Below are positions 47,901-58,977 of a stretch of DNA of 64,000 bases, piece after piece (the stretch's first letter is position 1; each line of letters starts with the position of its first letter). Under the pieces are notes generated by a model. It saw only the letters and a program-made list of their open reading frames with translations. It ran no database searches and was not told the origin of the DNA. The position numbers were made by a program, and so were the translations under genes. Origin of the DNA: Rhododendron vialii (Eukaryota; Streptophyta; Magnoliopsida; Ericales; Ericaceae); NCBI RefSeq assembly GCF_030253575.1, contig NC_080559.1, positions 12,455,501-12,519,500 of the forward strand. Direction: 5' to 3'.

Positions 47901-49819
47901 TGTAACGCCCCGATTTTTAGGAACATTAAGTAAATAAATTTTAAAACAAAGTTTGTTCCAAATTTTGGAAACGGTACTAAGATAATTTCTACTCCTTAGG
48001 GCGTCCGTCTTCTTCTGCAACCATCTGTTCTGCACCAAACTCCTCCAAATTGTAGTACCCTTCCTGTCCGTCTCTATTATCTGGCATGAGATGCCAGGTC
48101 CACAAAAGTAGATCCGATAAGCAATTAAGCTTAGTAGCTAACTCCTACCTCTATGTCCCGTACGCTAACAAAATTAGTATCTAACTTTGAATAGTAAATT
48201 TCAGGAGTCAACAGTTCATCTCATAAAAATCACATCAACAGATAAAGTGTCGGTGTCTTGTCAGAGTTTATCATCATCGCAGCGTATCGTAAACCATATC
48301 CTCATTTTTCCAGTATCGCTTCCACTTTCCATCTTATTTCCTCGAGCACTGGTTCCGCTGACCATCTTTCAGGACCTACCGGGCTCCCAGACTAAGTTCA
48401 GATTTTGCCACCCAAAAGCACTGATTCCGCTGACCGTCTCTTACGGACCTACCGGGCTCTCAGTCTTTAATTATTTCACATTTCTCAACACACATGGCAC
48501 TAGTTCCGCTAACCATTCTTTCAGGACCTGCCGGGCTCCTAGGCCACACATGTATACCCGAGCCATGGTTCCGCCGACCATTCTCTCAGGACCTACCGGG
48601 CTCCCATGCTCACACACGCACACTCGAGCCATGATTCCGCTGACCATCTTCAATGGACCTACCGGGTTCTCATGCTCACACAATTGCCAATCCACTCTTT
48701 CAATTTTCCTCCTTTCTACTTTTCAACATTTTTCTTGTCTTTCGTGTCTCGTACACATGTATCATTTCGCGCGTTCAACATTAGAGTTTACAAATAATCA
48801 TGCAGAGTCCACATTTAAATTTCATGTTTCCTTTCAAAATACCCATGTCGGCACCACCAGATGATACCATCTCTGTTTTGTAATTTAACATGCAAGAATT
48901 ATGAAATCTCCATTTCGCTTAATTGAATGCACTGTACTAACTAAATTTTAACGACATCATTTTGGTTTAATTATCTTTACAGTCGAGGTCAAGGAATGAA
49001 ATCATATAATAACGAGATGCCGAAACAGTATATTGAAAACTTATACATATATATATTAACATGCGAATCATACAAAATTTTCAATTTCAATCTCTTTAAT
49101 AACAATATTGTAACATTAATTATAGGAGGTTTCTACGTACCTTGTGATCGATAATAATGGTACTCATCATTCAATCCCAAAAAGTAATTTGAACATGTGA
49201 TGTTATAAAAATTCTAATTTCGATATCATATAGCACATCCATATTATACTTAGGTGAGTAGGTAAGAGGTTTCTACCTTTCTTCTAGGCGGTAGGATTTG
49301 ATTCTAGCGGCGTTGGGTCAGTTTGCGGGCGGCACCCAGTGTAGAAAAGTGCGGAGAGAAGTTACTAGTATTTATAGGCAGAGCCTTTCTCTCTCTCGGC
49401 TTTATCTCTTTTTTTCTTTTTCTTTTTTTTTTCTTGCCCTCCAAGTCTACTGTGATTGGATAAGTGATAAGGGGTGAGTCAAAGAATGGATAAAAGTTCT
49501 TCCTCCCTTGCCTCCTTTCGGCTCTAGATCTCTTCTCAATATATGCAGGCATGCAATAAATGCTTATGTTTATCAAAAAAAATAATAAATAATAAATAAT
49601 AAAAAAAAATTAATGCTTATGGATATATATGTATAACTAGTCTCGGATTTTATCCACATATAATAATAATAGTGGGGTGTAATATATTTATATGTGTAGG
49701 TACGTATATACTTAGTACTTGATTTGGTTTTCTTTAGAATAGGTTATAAAATTAAAATTAAGTAAAAAGAAATGATAATTGAACATTAAATTTTATTGTC
49801 AAAAATTAGGATCGTTACA
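47901..49819 (+). mobile_element. Solo LTR (1,919 bp) with perfect 5-bp target duplication
   Basis: The element starts TGTAACGCCCCGATTTTTAG and ends AGGATCGTTACA, so it has TG...CA borders with a TGTAACG/CGTTACA inverted pair. GATGG flanks it on both sides (47896-47900 and 49820-49824). No internal coding region, primer-binding site plus polypurine tract, or second LTR was found, so this is a recombined solo LTR, probably Ty3/Gypsy-like. The orientation given follows the TGTAACGCCCC start and is inferred. It carries five GC-rich modules at 48348-48672. Confidence 0.88.
48348..48672 (+). repeat. Five-copy GC-rich module inside the solo LTR
   Basis: Copies of a roughly 41-bp module start near 48348, 48420, 48498, 48563 and 48630. 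The consensus is GGTTCCGCTGACCATCTT, then TCAGGACCTACCGGGCTCCC, and spacers hold CATG-CACACA. Copies differ at several positions. The long frame across this block comes from its composition, not from a gene. Confidence 0.85.
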
Positions 49820-49859
49820 GATGGTACATATTTATAGTGTTTTTTTTGAATAAATGGGA

Positions 49860-50350
49860 GCTGTTTTTTGTAGAGGACACGTGGAGCACTCTCAAAGCCT
49901 TATGTTCTGTTTTTCAAGGTCTTTACTGCTATAAATAGGGGAAACAAAGGCAGAAAGGCTCTTGCCTCATCATTCCAATACTAATTTTTTCAGCTTCTCA
50001 ACATTTACTTTCTGGCATTTTCCTTTCACAAATGACTTGTAATTTCGATACTACTAAGTCCTTGTTCTTTCCTATTGTACTCATCCACTTTATTCACTAT
50101 AATACAAGTGGCTTTGTTTGTTTCGTGTTACATTTTGTTATTCACTAAATATTAAGTCCTTCACGAGTAAGGCAAATCCGAACCAACTTTCACAGCCTTT
50201 ACCAAAAGGTTGTGGAGCAATCGCTTGCACGAGAAGTCAGATCAGGGTACTCCGCTGTTCCCTGTCCATTTAGACCACGTCACGGTCTTGGCACACCCAC
50301 ATCACTCACGCTCAACGTTCCTTGACCGCAGGGCACGTTTGTCACTTTTG
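49860..50350 (+). promoter_or_regulatory. Promoter-like sequence, possible LTR or pararetroviral fragment
   Basis: A TATA box (CTATAAATAGGGGAAAC, about 49930) is followed by a leader-like stretch with CTTGCCTCATCATTCC and CACTATAATACAAGTGG. A GC-richer block with GACCACGTCACGG and CTTGACCGCAGGG comes after. No coding sequence follows. An LTR promoter remnant or an old pararetroviral leader are both possible; the sequence does not decide. Confidence 0.35.
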
Positions 50351-50984
50351 GAGCTTTCACAATCATAAATTGTTTCCGGTCCTTAGAAAAAGAAAGTTGT
50401 AAAAAGTTGTAATCGAGAGTTTCCAAAGATATATAAGTTTCAGCAGTTCAAATTAAAAAAAAAAAGAAAAGAAAGAAAGAAAGAGTTTCCAAAGATTGGA
50501 CCACCAAATTAATATTTGTGGTTCCAATGCCAACAACATCTAGCAACCTTCTTCATGATTTTAAGCGTAGACCCGCAGATTCCTCTTTTTAACAGGTGGT
50601 CCATTTATGTACATGCATCTCTTGGGCTTATTCACATATTTGGCTACTTTCTGATTTACTATATATTCAAGTTATATCGAACCTATCAGATTATGTCGTT
50701 AGTATCACGTAAGGCAATGCGTAAATGTTTACCTCCGAAATCTCATTAGAGGAAATTCGTTTTTCATCAGTATGTAGGATCAATGCAATTTATGTTTTTG
50801 TAGTACGTGCTTGGATCTTAGTTTGTCAAGGCAAAGGAGAGAGAGAGAGAGTAAAGAATAAAATAAACTTTGAAGAAAATGAATCTGAAAAACAAATATC
50901 ACCTTTCTTGAAAGATTCCTATCCTAGCTAATACATGGATTTTTCTTTGATAAAGATTTCGAACTCTGATTCTATGTCGTAACC

Positions 50985-51260
50985 GGGTTGGTGGCGTAAT
51001 CAGCTCACTCTCATAGCGTTTTGGGATTAGGAGGGTTCCAGCTTGAGGCGTGTAAACAACTTCCCCGCATGCATTGCAGTCCTGCTGGCCCAACTGTGAC
51101 CCATTAGCCCTTGCAGTGAGGCAGTGGAACTCTACGAGGGATTGATCCCTCACGAACCCGCCGCAGGTCTCAAGTTTTTATGAGCCTAAGGGAGGTTGCT
51201 ACAAACCCTTCACAGGTCTCAAGTTCTTATGAGCCTGCTAAGGGAGGTTTCTATAGCCGG
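50985..51260 (+). repeat. SINE-like or TE-derived segment with 47-bp diverged duplication
   Basis: CAGGTCTCAAGTT-TTATGAGC, then CTAAGGGAGGTT, occurs at about 51164-51205 and 51213-51255. Upstream, GGCGTAATCAGCTCAC and GGGTTCCAGCTTGA could be worn Pol III boxes. Family not recognised. Confidence 0.4.
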
Positions 51261-51857
51261 TCTCCCTGCCCCCTCCTCCACAACTCACAAATGGAATTCT
51301 CATTCCATGACACCTTTGATAGCGTTGGCTCTTTTTTTCTTTTTTTAATAACGGAGGAACGGCCTTACAGTCAGGCTATTATATGGACCCGACTGCACAA
51401 TTCAAACCTTCGGGGGAATTAGCGCAATTCCACCAATCACGACCTCCAACTTACGTCGGGATATTCATACCCCAGACCTTGAAGAGTACTCCTAAAGCTT
51501 GGACATCCGTCTGAATCACTGTGGTAATCCCTGGGTGTGTAGCATTGGCTTTGTTGTCTTGGGGTAACCAGTTTTTGTCAATTGCCTCAATTCCTATATG
51601 AAGATATTAGGAAACTATCGTGCAATAATGATCCCCAAACTAGATGGTCTTGTCCACCAAATGTTTCCAGAATTGTTGACAAGTATAAAGTTTCTGAGAT
51701 GCCATTCAATTCCAACATGCGCACATGACATTTCCCCCCAAATACATTAACAAACGTACAAATGAAAAATTAATTTCATAGTTCGGACAGCAATCTTTTA
51801 CATCAAGTCTGAAAAGCCCATGTTCCCATGGCCCAGCACCTCTGCAGTTTATGATTT

Positions 51858-51860
<3 letters not shown>

Positions 51861-51888
<28 letters not shown>
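51861..51888. repeat. (TA)14 microsatellite
   Basis: An uninterrupted TA tract. Confidence 0.95.
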
Positions 51889-51891
<3 letters not shown>

Positions 51892-52002
51892 CCACTAGGT
51901 ACGCTGTAGAGAGTAAACATGACAATTACCGTGAGGGGTTGGTTCAGTGGTTGAAACTTAAACTTGGTTGGACAAGGTTCAGGATCAAGTTTCCATGTGA
52001 AG

Positions 52003-52168
52003 TTATGCAATAGTCTGGGAGTACCGTCACGTGGTACTCTGAACTGCTTTACAACTATACATTTATGTAGAGTCTACCACTAATTAAGTGTGTGGACCCC
52101 ATAAGAATGTGTAGTTATAAAGTGGTCCGGAGTATCACGTGACGGTACTTCCGGACTATTGAATAATT
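52003..52168. mobile_element. Foldback MITE (about 166 bp)
   Basis: The left arm TTATGCAATAGTCTGGGAGT, then ACCGTCACGTGGTACTC, mirrors the right arm GAGTATCACGTGACGGTACT, then TCCGGACTATTGAATAA. About 60 bp on each side pair, with a short loop around CACTAATTAAGTGTG. A likely relative is at 7880-8035. Confidence 0.8.
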
Positions 52169-53029
52169 ACTCAATTCCCATAGTCCCTCATTATGGCTAA
52201 TTATACTCCTAACAATGTGGAACCTTAGCTTCAGTTCTGACATAGGTGTGGTGGGGTCCCTTGCAAATAGTAGTGCGGTGTGTTGAAGCAGTATTCTCCA
52301 ACGGAGGTGGTGGGATATAAACCCATACTTGCATTCCATTTTCGGTACCCGAAAAAAGAAAGTAAACATGATAATTTTGGTACGAAAATAGTTTGTTGTT
52401 AATTGATTTTCACTCTCCTCTTTACTACTCGAATTCGTTGTTGTATCCATTCATGTGAATTTACAATGATGCCATTTTGCGTATGAAGAAGTGAACAAAC
52501 GAAAGGGTGTTATTATAATTTCACAACCTTGCGTATAAGCAAAACAAATTTGAGACCCATTGCACCAATGTTAGTAAAGTCTTTCAGCTCATAAGTAAAA
52601 AAAAGAAGAGACAAATAGGCAAAGCAGATCGATAGATAGTCCATCGGCATCGCATTACTCAGCTTGAAAGATGTACTTAGACTTAATTAGATAGCTATGA
52701 TATTTAGATCAGAGAAACTCAATACCATATTAGATGGAAGATGGCTCCAGTCCACCCCATAACGGTCCAATCTTGGGCCGTTGCCGTTCATTTTTCCTTC
52801 TACAAATCTTTTAATATACTTATTGATATCCAATCAAAGTCCTGCACGGATGACCTTCCCTATGGACCTACCATGAGGCGAAGGAGTATGGACCAAACTA
52901 GTACAACTCTAAGGACTGGACTGGAGCCTCTATGTACCTCACCTCTGTGATTGACAACTACAGCTAGAAGTGAAGGCTGGAATTCTGAATGAGGGGAAAT
53001 TAAGGTGGTCCTCCTGTCATGTCACCCCA

Positions 53030-53650
53030 TATTCAGAACTGTGAATTGAGATGGTCCTCCTGGCCTATTGTCACCTCAGGCTGTCCACTTACCGTAGTGG
53101 CCCCGGAAATGGGGCTCGGTAGCTTACCGAAGCATGCAGTACCGAACTGTACCGAGCTGATTCCCTAGGTCCGCTACAGGTGCGACCCCGCGAGGCGTCC
53201 AGGAAGTTCCCTGGCATGCCGCTCGGATCCACGGGTTGACCAGGGTCCCTTGCTTCAAAGATGTTCCGGGGGCAGGCTTACCCTCCGGTCACCTATGACG
53301 TCATCTGAAGCGGTTACCCGAGTGTATACAGCACGCGCCTTACTTGGAGACCAAGTCAGGTGAGGCCTCTAAAAGGGAAGAGAGATCCACTAAAGAGGTA
53401 TGCCGTCATTCTCTACCCTAACCCATTCTCCTTCGTTCACTTAATTACTGATTTGATCGCCAGAGGGTTACTGGGCTTCCCAAGTCTTAGTAACTTGTTG
53501 CAGGTGCAGCAAAGGAGAACGAAGCTACCACAGAAGGAACCAGAGCTCATCTACGATATAGATCCTAACAAACCTAACCCCGACACTTACCATCCAAGAA
53601 CTTCCCTTTCCCCTTATAACCTGTGGTCCAAGCTACTTCACTAGCAAATA
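53030..53650 (+). mobile_element. LTR-like, GC-rich retroelement fragment
   Basis: GC content rises sharply over about 53080-53330. A TGACGTCA site, a CTCTAAAAGGG TATA-like site and a leader phrase (GTCATTCTCTACCCTAACCC, then ACTGATTTGATCGCCAGAGGG) follow in the order seen in plant LTR R/U5 regions. Borders and target duplication were not found. A 94-residue open frame (53360-53644) has no domain I recognise. Confidence 0.4.
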
Positions 53651-55814
53651 AATACTCTGCAGCACGATCAAAAAAATAATAATAATAAATACTCCATTTT
53701 AGTGGTTCAATTCAGACCCATAATAATAATATTATTATTTTTTGGTTTTTTGATAAGATCAGGGTGTACATCCAAGCCAGCTAAAGCGCAAATCGACTAA
53801 TTTTTAGGAAACCAATCTTATTGTCCATCAGAGGAGTCTCGATTAAAATCGAGACAAAGTCCTATATGGTTTGGTCTCATAACAAAGAAAGCTCACGAGT
53901 CATGAAATTACACATTTTGATTTTTATGCATGATGATTTTTATTTTTGATAATGTGTTACATCGATCAAATGTGTCTCAACACCTTGGTGCATGCGCATC
54001 TACTCTCACTAATTACCAAAACATGGTGTGACTTGATCCTCACACTTCTTGTAGTTTGTCTAGACCTTAATGAGCTTGTTGACTTGGTCCTCAGTCCTCG
54101 CAAGTTAAGGACCAAGTTTACCATGTTTTAGTAATTACTTTAAGTAGATATACCTTGTTTTTTTTTTTTTTTCTTTTCATTCATCAAATTAATACACATA
54201 TGGTAAGGTACGTTCATGAATATGGTGTTACCGGGTAATTAAAATTCATCGATCCATGCCAGAATAGAAGGGGCGGAGCAAGAATTACGGTATAGTGGGG
54301 CAAAACTTATCTGGCTAGAACCACATTCAAGATGAAGAGGTTAAGAGTGATGGTCGAGGACATATGTAATGGTGATGGTCATGGGATGCGGCCGAGCGGC
54401 ATCCCTGTCAAGTGGCCGTTTCGGCCGTTTATCTCGGCACGGACGGCTCAGATTGAACTTAAGCGAATTTATATAAATTTGAGCCGTTTTGATTGCTTGG
54501 CAAATATCCGAACCCTCGATTGCCGAAATGAACGACCGGAGCAGCTTCTTAGCACCCGTTTGGCGGGGGTGCTTGGCATGCAACATCCCCCATTCCGGTG
54601 GTACGACACAAGAGTCAAGAATGATAGAAGGGAGAAAACGACGAGGAGAAAATAAAGAGAATAAGAGCCAGGGAAAAATAAGGAGAAAGCGAAAAGACGA
54701 GACTTTAAAGAGAAATTAAGGGAGATCTACAGATAGAGAAACTAGGGACATAAATACATTTTTAGGCTTTGAATGTGGAAGAAAACTCAGTGTGGGAGAG
54801 GCGTAAGTAGGAAATATAAAACTAGATTCTGGACCTATCGATCTAAGGGCCCCTTTTGGTCTGATTTTTAGGGCCTTTCTGTTTGGGGCTTTTTAGGTTA
54901 TTTTCTGTCTTTTCTTTTTCTTTTTCTTTTTGTGTGATAGGCTTTAGGTTATTTTCTCTTAATTTACTGGATTGGGTATAATTTATACATAACATTGTTC
55001 GGCATACATACCGTCTCTTTTGGTCTATTTTGTCGTCTTGTACAAACTTTTTTCAATATTGGTATATATATTTTTATACTTTCCGATTCTTCTCATCGAG
55101 TCAAAAAATGTGATATAAATATTATATCACAATCTAGTAAAAATTAAGTTCAAACAACCATACAAAAAGTCATGAACAAGTTAGGCCAATGGGACATTAG
55201 CACTCCAACATATATAGAAGCCCCTGAATCCCAATACAAATGCTTAAAATGAACTCTGCTGTCCAGTCCCTACCCTTTCAGATATTATTGCTGTAACCTA
55301 GAATTTCACCATCCAAGGCTCATGGCCAATGTCCCACTTTTACACAAGCATATATACAATGTGCATACATATAACTAGCCGCAATAATATTATTATGAGT
55401 TGGAGGGGGGATCGGTCAAACCAACAGGTACAAAATGTGAGAAGAACAATCAAGAAAAGAAACAATGAATGAAAGACACATGAAATTTTACTTAGTTTCC
55501 TAACTGTGTAGTTGATTACATCCACGACTCATGACATGCACCAATTTGCTATGTGTTGGATGAAAAGAGTACAAGAGTTACATCACCTGATGCATATAAA
55601 ATATTTATATAGATCCTAGGGTTTGCAACATGGATTACCGTATGTAATACCCTTATCTATTGGACACCATAGGATTGAATCTCGAATAGTCAGCGAAGCA
55701 CAATTCAAAAACCAAATCAAACTTCACAAGCCCAACATTGGCCGCCTTCTTTGGTAAAGTACATGATACATACTTAATTTACTGCATACTTATCAAAAAG
55801 AGAGTACATGATAC

Positions 55815-55965
55815 ATCCGTCCCAAAATGTTTGTTCAGTCCGCAAAATGAGAACTAAAAAATATTGTATTTCTTTCAAGAAATAATTCAAACTTTTTTCA
55901 TAAATTAAAAGAACTCATCGATATCCACTGAATTGTTGAAACAAATTTGAATTTTTTTTAATTTG
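55815..55965. mobile_element. Truncated Stowaway MITE related to 8110-8323
   Basis: It begins ATCCGTCCCAAAATGTTTGT, then TCAGTCCGCAAAATGAG, like the 8110 element. It continues with ATAAATTAAAAGAACTCATC, the inverse of that element's middle. No matching right end is present. Confidence 0.6.
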
Positions 55966-56209
55966 GAGAAATTAACGTGTAATATACACCCAACCATGAT
56001 GTAGTTCAGAAAATTCATGATGAATACATTTGTAGTCAATATGCTGAATATGTCAAAATTATTGTCGTGGTATTGGGGTATTACGAAGTGATGAGGCACT
56101 TTTAGGCCTGTTCAATTAGTCAACAGAGTGTTGACAAAAAATAAAATTTAGAGAGTACGTGGTTTTGTAAGAAATCAATTTAACGAATTTTACAAATGAA
56201 TAGGGCTTT

Positions 56210-56800
56210 TTGTTATGAAAACGTCGCCGGCCGGATCGTGGTGTGAGAAAATGCTGACTAAGTCAACGAGCCCTTGCTACCATGAGCAATGGGCGCCACT
56301 TCGGGACAATCCCCCGCTGTCACGGCGGGTTCTGGACGCGGGAAAGCAAACGCCAGCAAAGCGAACAACCCCGAGAGACTACGGCAAGCACAATAGCAAT
56401 TACATGACCAGAACTCGAATCAAAATAAAAATATAACTAAAGTTATTAACTACCACCATCACCCACCGAAACTGGGGAAATCAGACTGGGACGAAATGCC
56501 GGATTGGAGAAAACCCAGCTGGGGAAGAAAGGGTACAAAAACGGCCAAAAAAACTAACTAAAACCCTACCCTCCTAACCTCAACTTTTTTAATTAGACAA
56601 GGAGGCTAGGAGAGATGGTTTAAAGCAAGCCCTTCATCGTCGACTGCCAACTCTGTCGCACTGGAGACTACCTTCGCCGGAGCTCAATCAAACACCTGCA
56701 TCTACCAATCGGGGGCTAGAAGCGAAGACGAACGGATTAGGGATGAGGACGAGGGAAGGTAGAGAAGGAGGAGGAGGAGGGGCTTAGGAAATATTGTGCT
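56210..56800. other. GC-rich patch, possible captured gene fragment
   Basis: The stretches 56220-56390 and 56635-56780 are much richer in GC than the flanks, and the second reads like a plant 5' leader on the minus strand (CCTCCTCCTCCTTCTCTACC). No frame with a known domain was found, and no flanking inverted repeats were identified. Confidence 0.3.
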
Positions 56801-57598
56801 GAAGGCTTATATCCGGATCTTTTATAAATCTGTAACTTCTGAAAAAGTAGGAAATTGAAGTTCCTTTCCAAGATGGGACTCTTGACCCTGGTCCTCTTCA
56901 GTTGCACACAAAGGACGAGAAAAAATACAAAACTCAATTTTTTTATAATTTTTTATGTATTCAGTTACCAAAAAAATTTTAAGACTCACAACTTCAATTT
57001 TATCACTAAAAAACGTTTTTCTACAAAAAGAAGGAATTTTAGTTTGCCTGCAAGATTCTTTTCAAAAGAACACATACAGGAAAATAAATTTTATTTTTTT
57101 TAGTTCACAACACTTCACTTTTTTCAGAAATCTATTTCTCATACGACATTTTCGACAACTGAACGGAGCTTTTGTAGGTATTTTTGGATCCATGTCGGTC
57201 ATCAATTCATTTTGTAGATCTAGTCTAGACCATCCATCATGTTAAAATATACTAAGTCTATGTTTGTTTGACATAAATCAAATATGATCGCAATCCATTT
57301 AGTTTCATATAATTAAGTAGGTTTGATGATCCAGCCTGACAAACTTTTAAAATAAATGTGCCAACTTCATATAATGGTGGTTGTTCGGCGGAAACGAATT
57401 TTGGCGTAGTTAATTGTCGCAACCGAATTTTGGCGTAGTTAATTGTTGCAACGAGGTCAACGGAATGAATAGCTTCAATCATCAAAGTGAATCCGGACAA
57501 TTATCAAAGTCAGTCCGACAAGAAACTATACACTGCCCAAACTGGAGAGGAGCCGTTCCCGGCAAAATAATAGAGTTGCTCCATACTGTATATTCGTA

Positions 57599-57623
57599 TG
57601 AGAGAGAGAGAGAGAGAGAGAGA
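57599..57623. repeat. (GA)n microsatellite
   Basis: About twelve GA repeats. Confidence 0.92.
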
Positions 57624-58158
57624 AGCATTGAGGTAGTTGCATTGTCATTAATTAATTAATTAATTTACCAACCTACGTTCATAGAATGGTGTATGGAATG
57701 AAGGTTTGTTGGGAACCTATGGAAAAGATAAGAAAATTGTTTTCTCCTGTTTGGTTCGAGAAAATGTAGAGGGAAAAATGAAAAAAAAAAAACATATGAA
57801 GAATTAAGCACGGTAAATTTTTTTCAAGGCTAATAATTTTGGCACTTAACTTTTTTATAATAGCACTTTAAAACTTAACTTTTAGTGTAAAAATCATACA
57901 TAGCAAAACACACCAAAAGAAAATTTTCAAAGTGCTATTGCAAAGAAGTGGAGTGCTAAAATTATTTTTTCTTTTTTAATTCATTTCCTTTCTTTTCTTC
58001 AAGTTTCAAACGAACACCGTGAGACAAAGACCATTTTCATCGATACCTCCTTCCCCAACGGGCGAAAAAAGGAGAGGGTTTTCTTTAATTAAGCTACCAA
58101 TATACATCAAACGACATGTTCAAAAACAAAGAAAAAAAAATGAAAAAACAAGAAATAA

Positions 58159-58977
58159 TCAAAACAAGATGATCGTGTCGTCTTCCCCCGTAATTTCATC
58201 CTCCTTTAGAGGCGAAGAAGAAGAAGGAGAAGGAGAAGAAAAAGAAGTATACGCAGAAGAAAATGAAGCAGAATCATCACAAATATTAGTATTAGGAGAA
58301 GGAGAAGGAGAAGGAGAAGGAGAAGAAGAAGGAGGCCCTCCTCCCATGGAAACAAGCAAATCAACAAAGGCTCCAACTATGAACCCGTGATTCCTCTTCC
58401 CATTTGCCCTCAAGTACCACCCCAACAGCTCTTCCAAACACTCCCAATCCCTCATCCCATGACTCTCCACCATTTCTTCCATCGACCTCTTGAAGTCCTC
58501 GTACGGGTCTTCGGACTCCATCGCCAGCACCACGCTGCTCTCCTTGAACAAAACCTTATCGCCGCGGTCGCCTGTTGTTGTCGCGGCTGCCGCCTTTTCT
58601 TCTCCCTTCAAAATGGACCTAGAGTCGCCTGCAGGCTCGAAGAAAAGCCTCTCCGACTGGGCCCCGTGGAGGATCACCTCTTCCGCGGAGCCCTGCTGTT
58701 CGGAGTCCTCCTGGTCTCCGGACCTGGTGGTGGAGAAGCTGCTCGCGGAATACTGTGAGGAGGAGTTCGTGAAGAACGACTCCGGCGTGTCGGGGCCGTC
58801 AGAATTCAGGTCGAAGAAGACCGAGTTGACGGTCTTGAAGACGTCGTCTCCGCCGGCCCGGAAAGAGAGGGTCTTGGGCTGCTTGCACAGGGCCCATTGC
58901 CATGGATGATGATGCCTTGGTAGTACTGCTTCTTCTTTGTTGTTTGAGAGAAAAGGTAGCTTCATTTTCTTACCCAT
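58159..58977 (-). CDS. OFP13: OVATE family protein (OFP13-like), single exon
   Basis: The protein has 272 residues from the ATG at 58975-58977. It starts MGKKMKLPFLSNNKE, as OFP13-type proteins do, and has WQWALCKQPKTLSFR and VNSVFFDLNSDGPDTPESFF in the N-terminal half. The OVATE domain spans about 157-211 (AMESEDPYEDFKRSMEEMV, then DWECLEELLGWYLRANGK, then HGFIVGAFVDLLV). A Ser-Pro repeat (about 226-237), encoded by a run of GGAGAA on the + strand, follows; the end is GEDDTIILF. OFPs repress transcription with homeodomain (KNOX/BELL) partners and interact with TRM proteins to shape organs (family knowledge). OFP14-18 are close relatives, so the number is less sure than the family. No intron, as is usual for OFPs. 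Confidence 0.93.
   Translation of the reverse strand: MGKKMKLPFLSNNKEEAVLPRHHHPWQWALCKQPKTLSFRAGGDDVFKTVNSVFFDLNSDGPDTPESFFTNSSSQYSASSFSTTRSGDQEDSEQQGSAEEVILHGAQSERLFFEPAGDSRSILKGEEKAAAATTTGDRGDKVLFKESSVVLAMESEDPYEDFKRSMEEMVESHGMRDWECLEELLGWYLRANGKRNHGFIVGAFVDLLVSMGGGPPSSSPSPSPSPSPNTNICDDSASFSSAYTSFSSPSPSSSSPLKEDEITGEDDTIILF

Noticed and set aside
48187..48864. 225-codon open frame
   Set aside because: It lies wholly within the solo LTR and is kept open by the repeated GC-rich module; no domain is seen.
51930..52010. Second SINE or tRNA head (GGTTCAGTGGTTGAAAC and GGTTCAGGATCAAG)
   Set aside because: The motifs are suggestive but the spacing and flanks gave no firm support, so it is not listed as a feature.
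58387..58909. Open frames on the + strand across the OFP gene
   Set aside because: The GC-rich coding exon has few stops in other frames; the minus-strand OVATE domain is clear.
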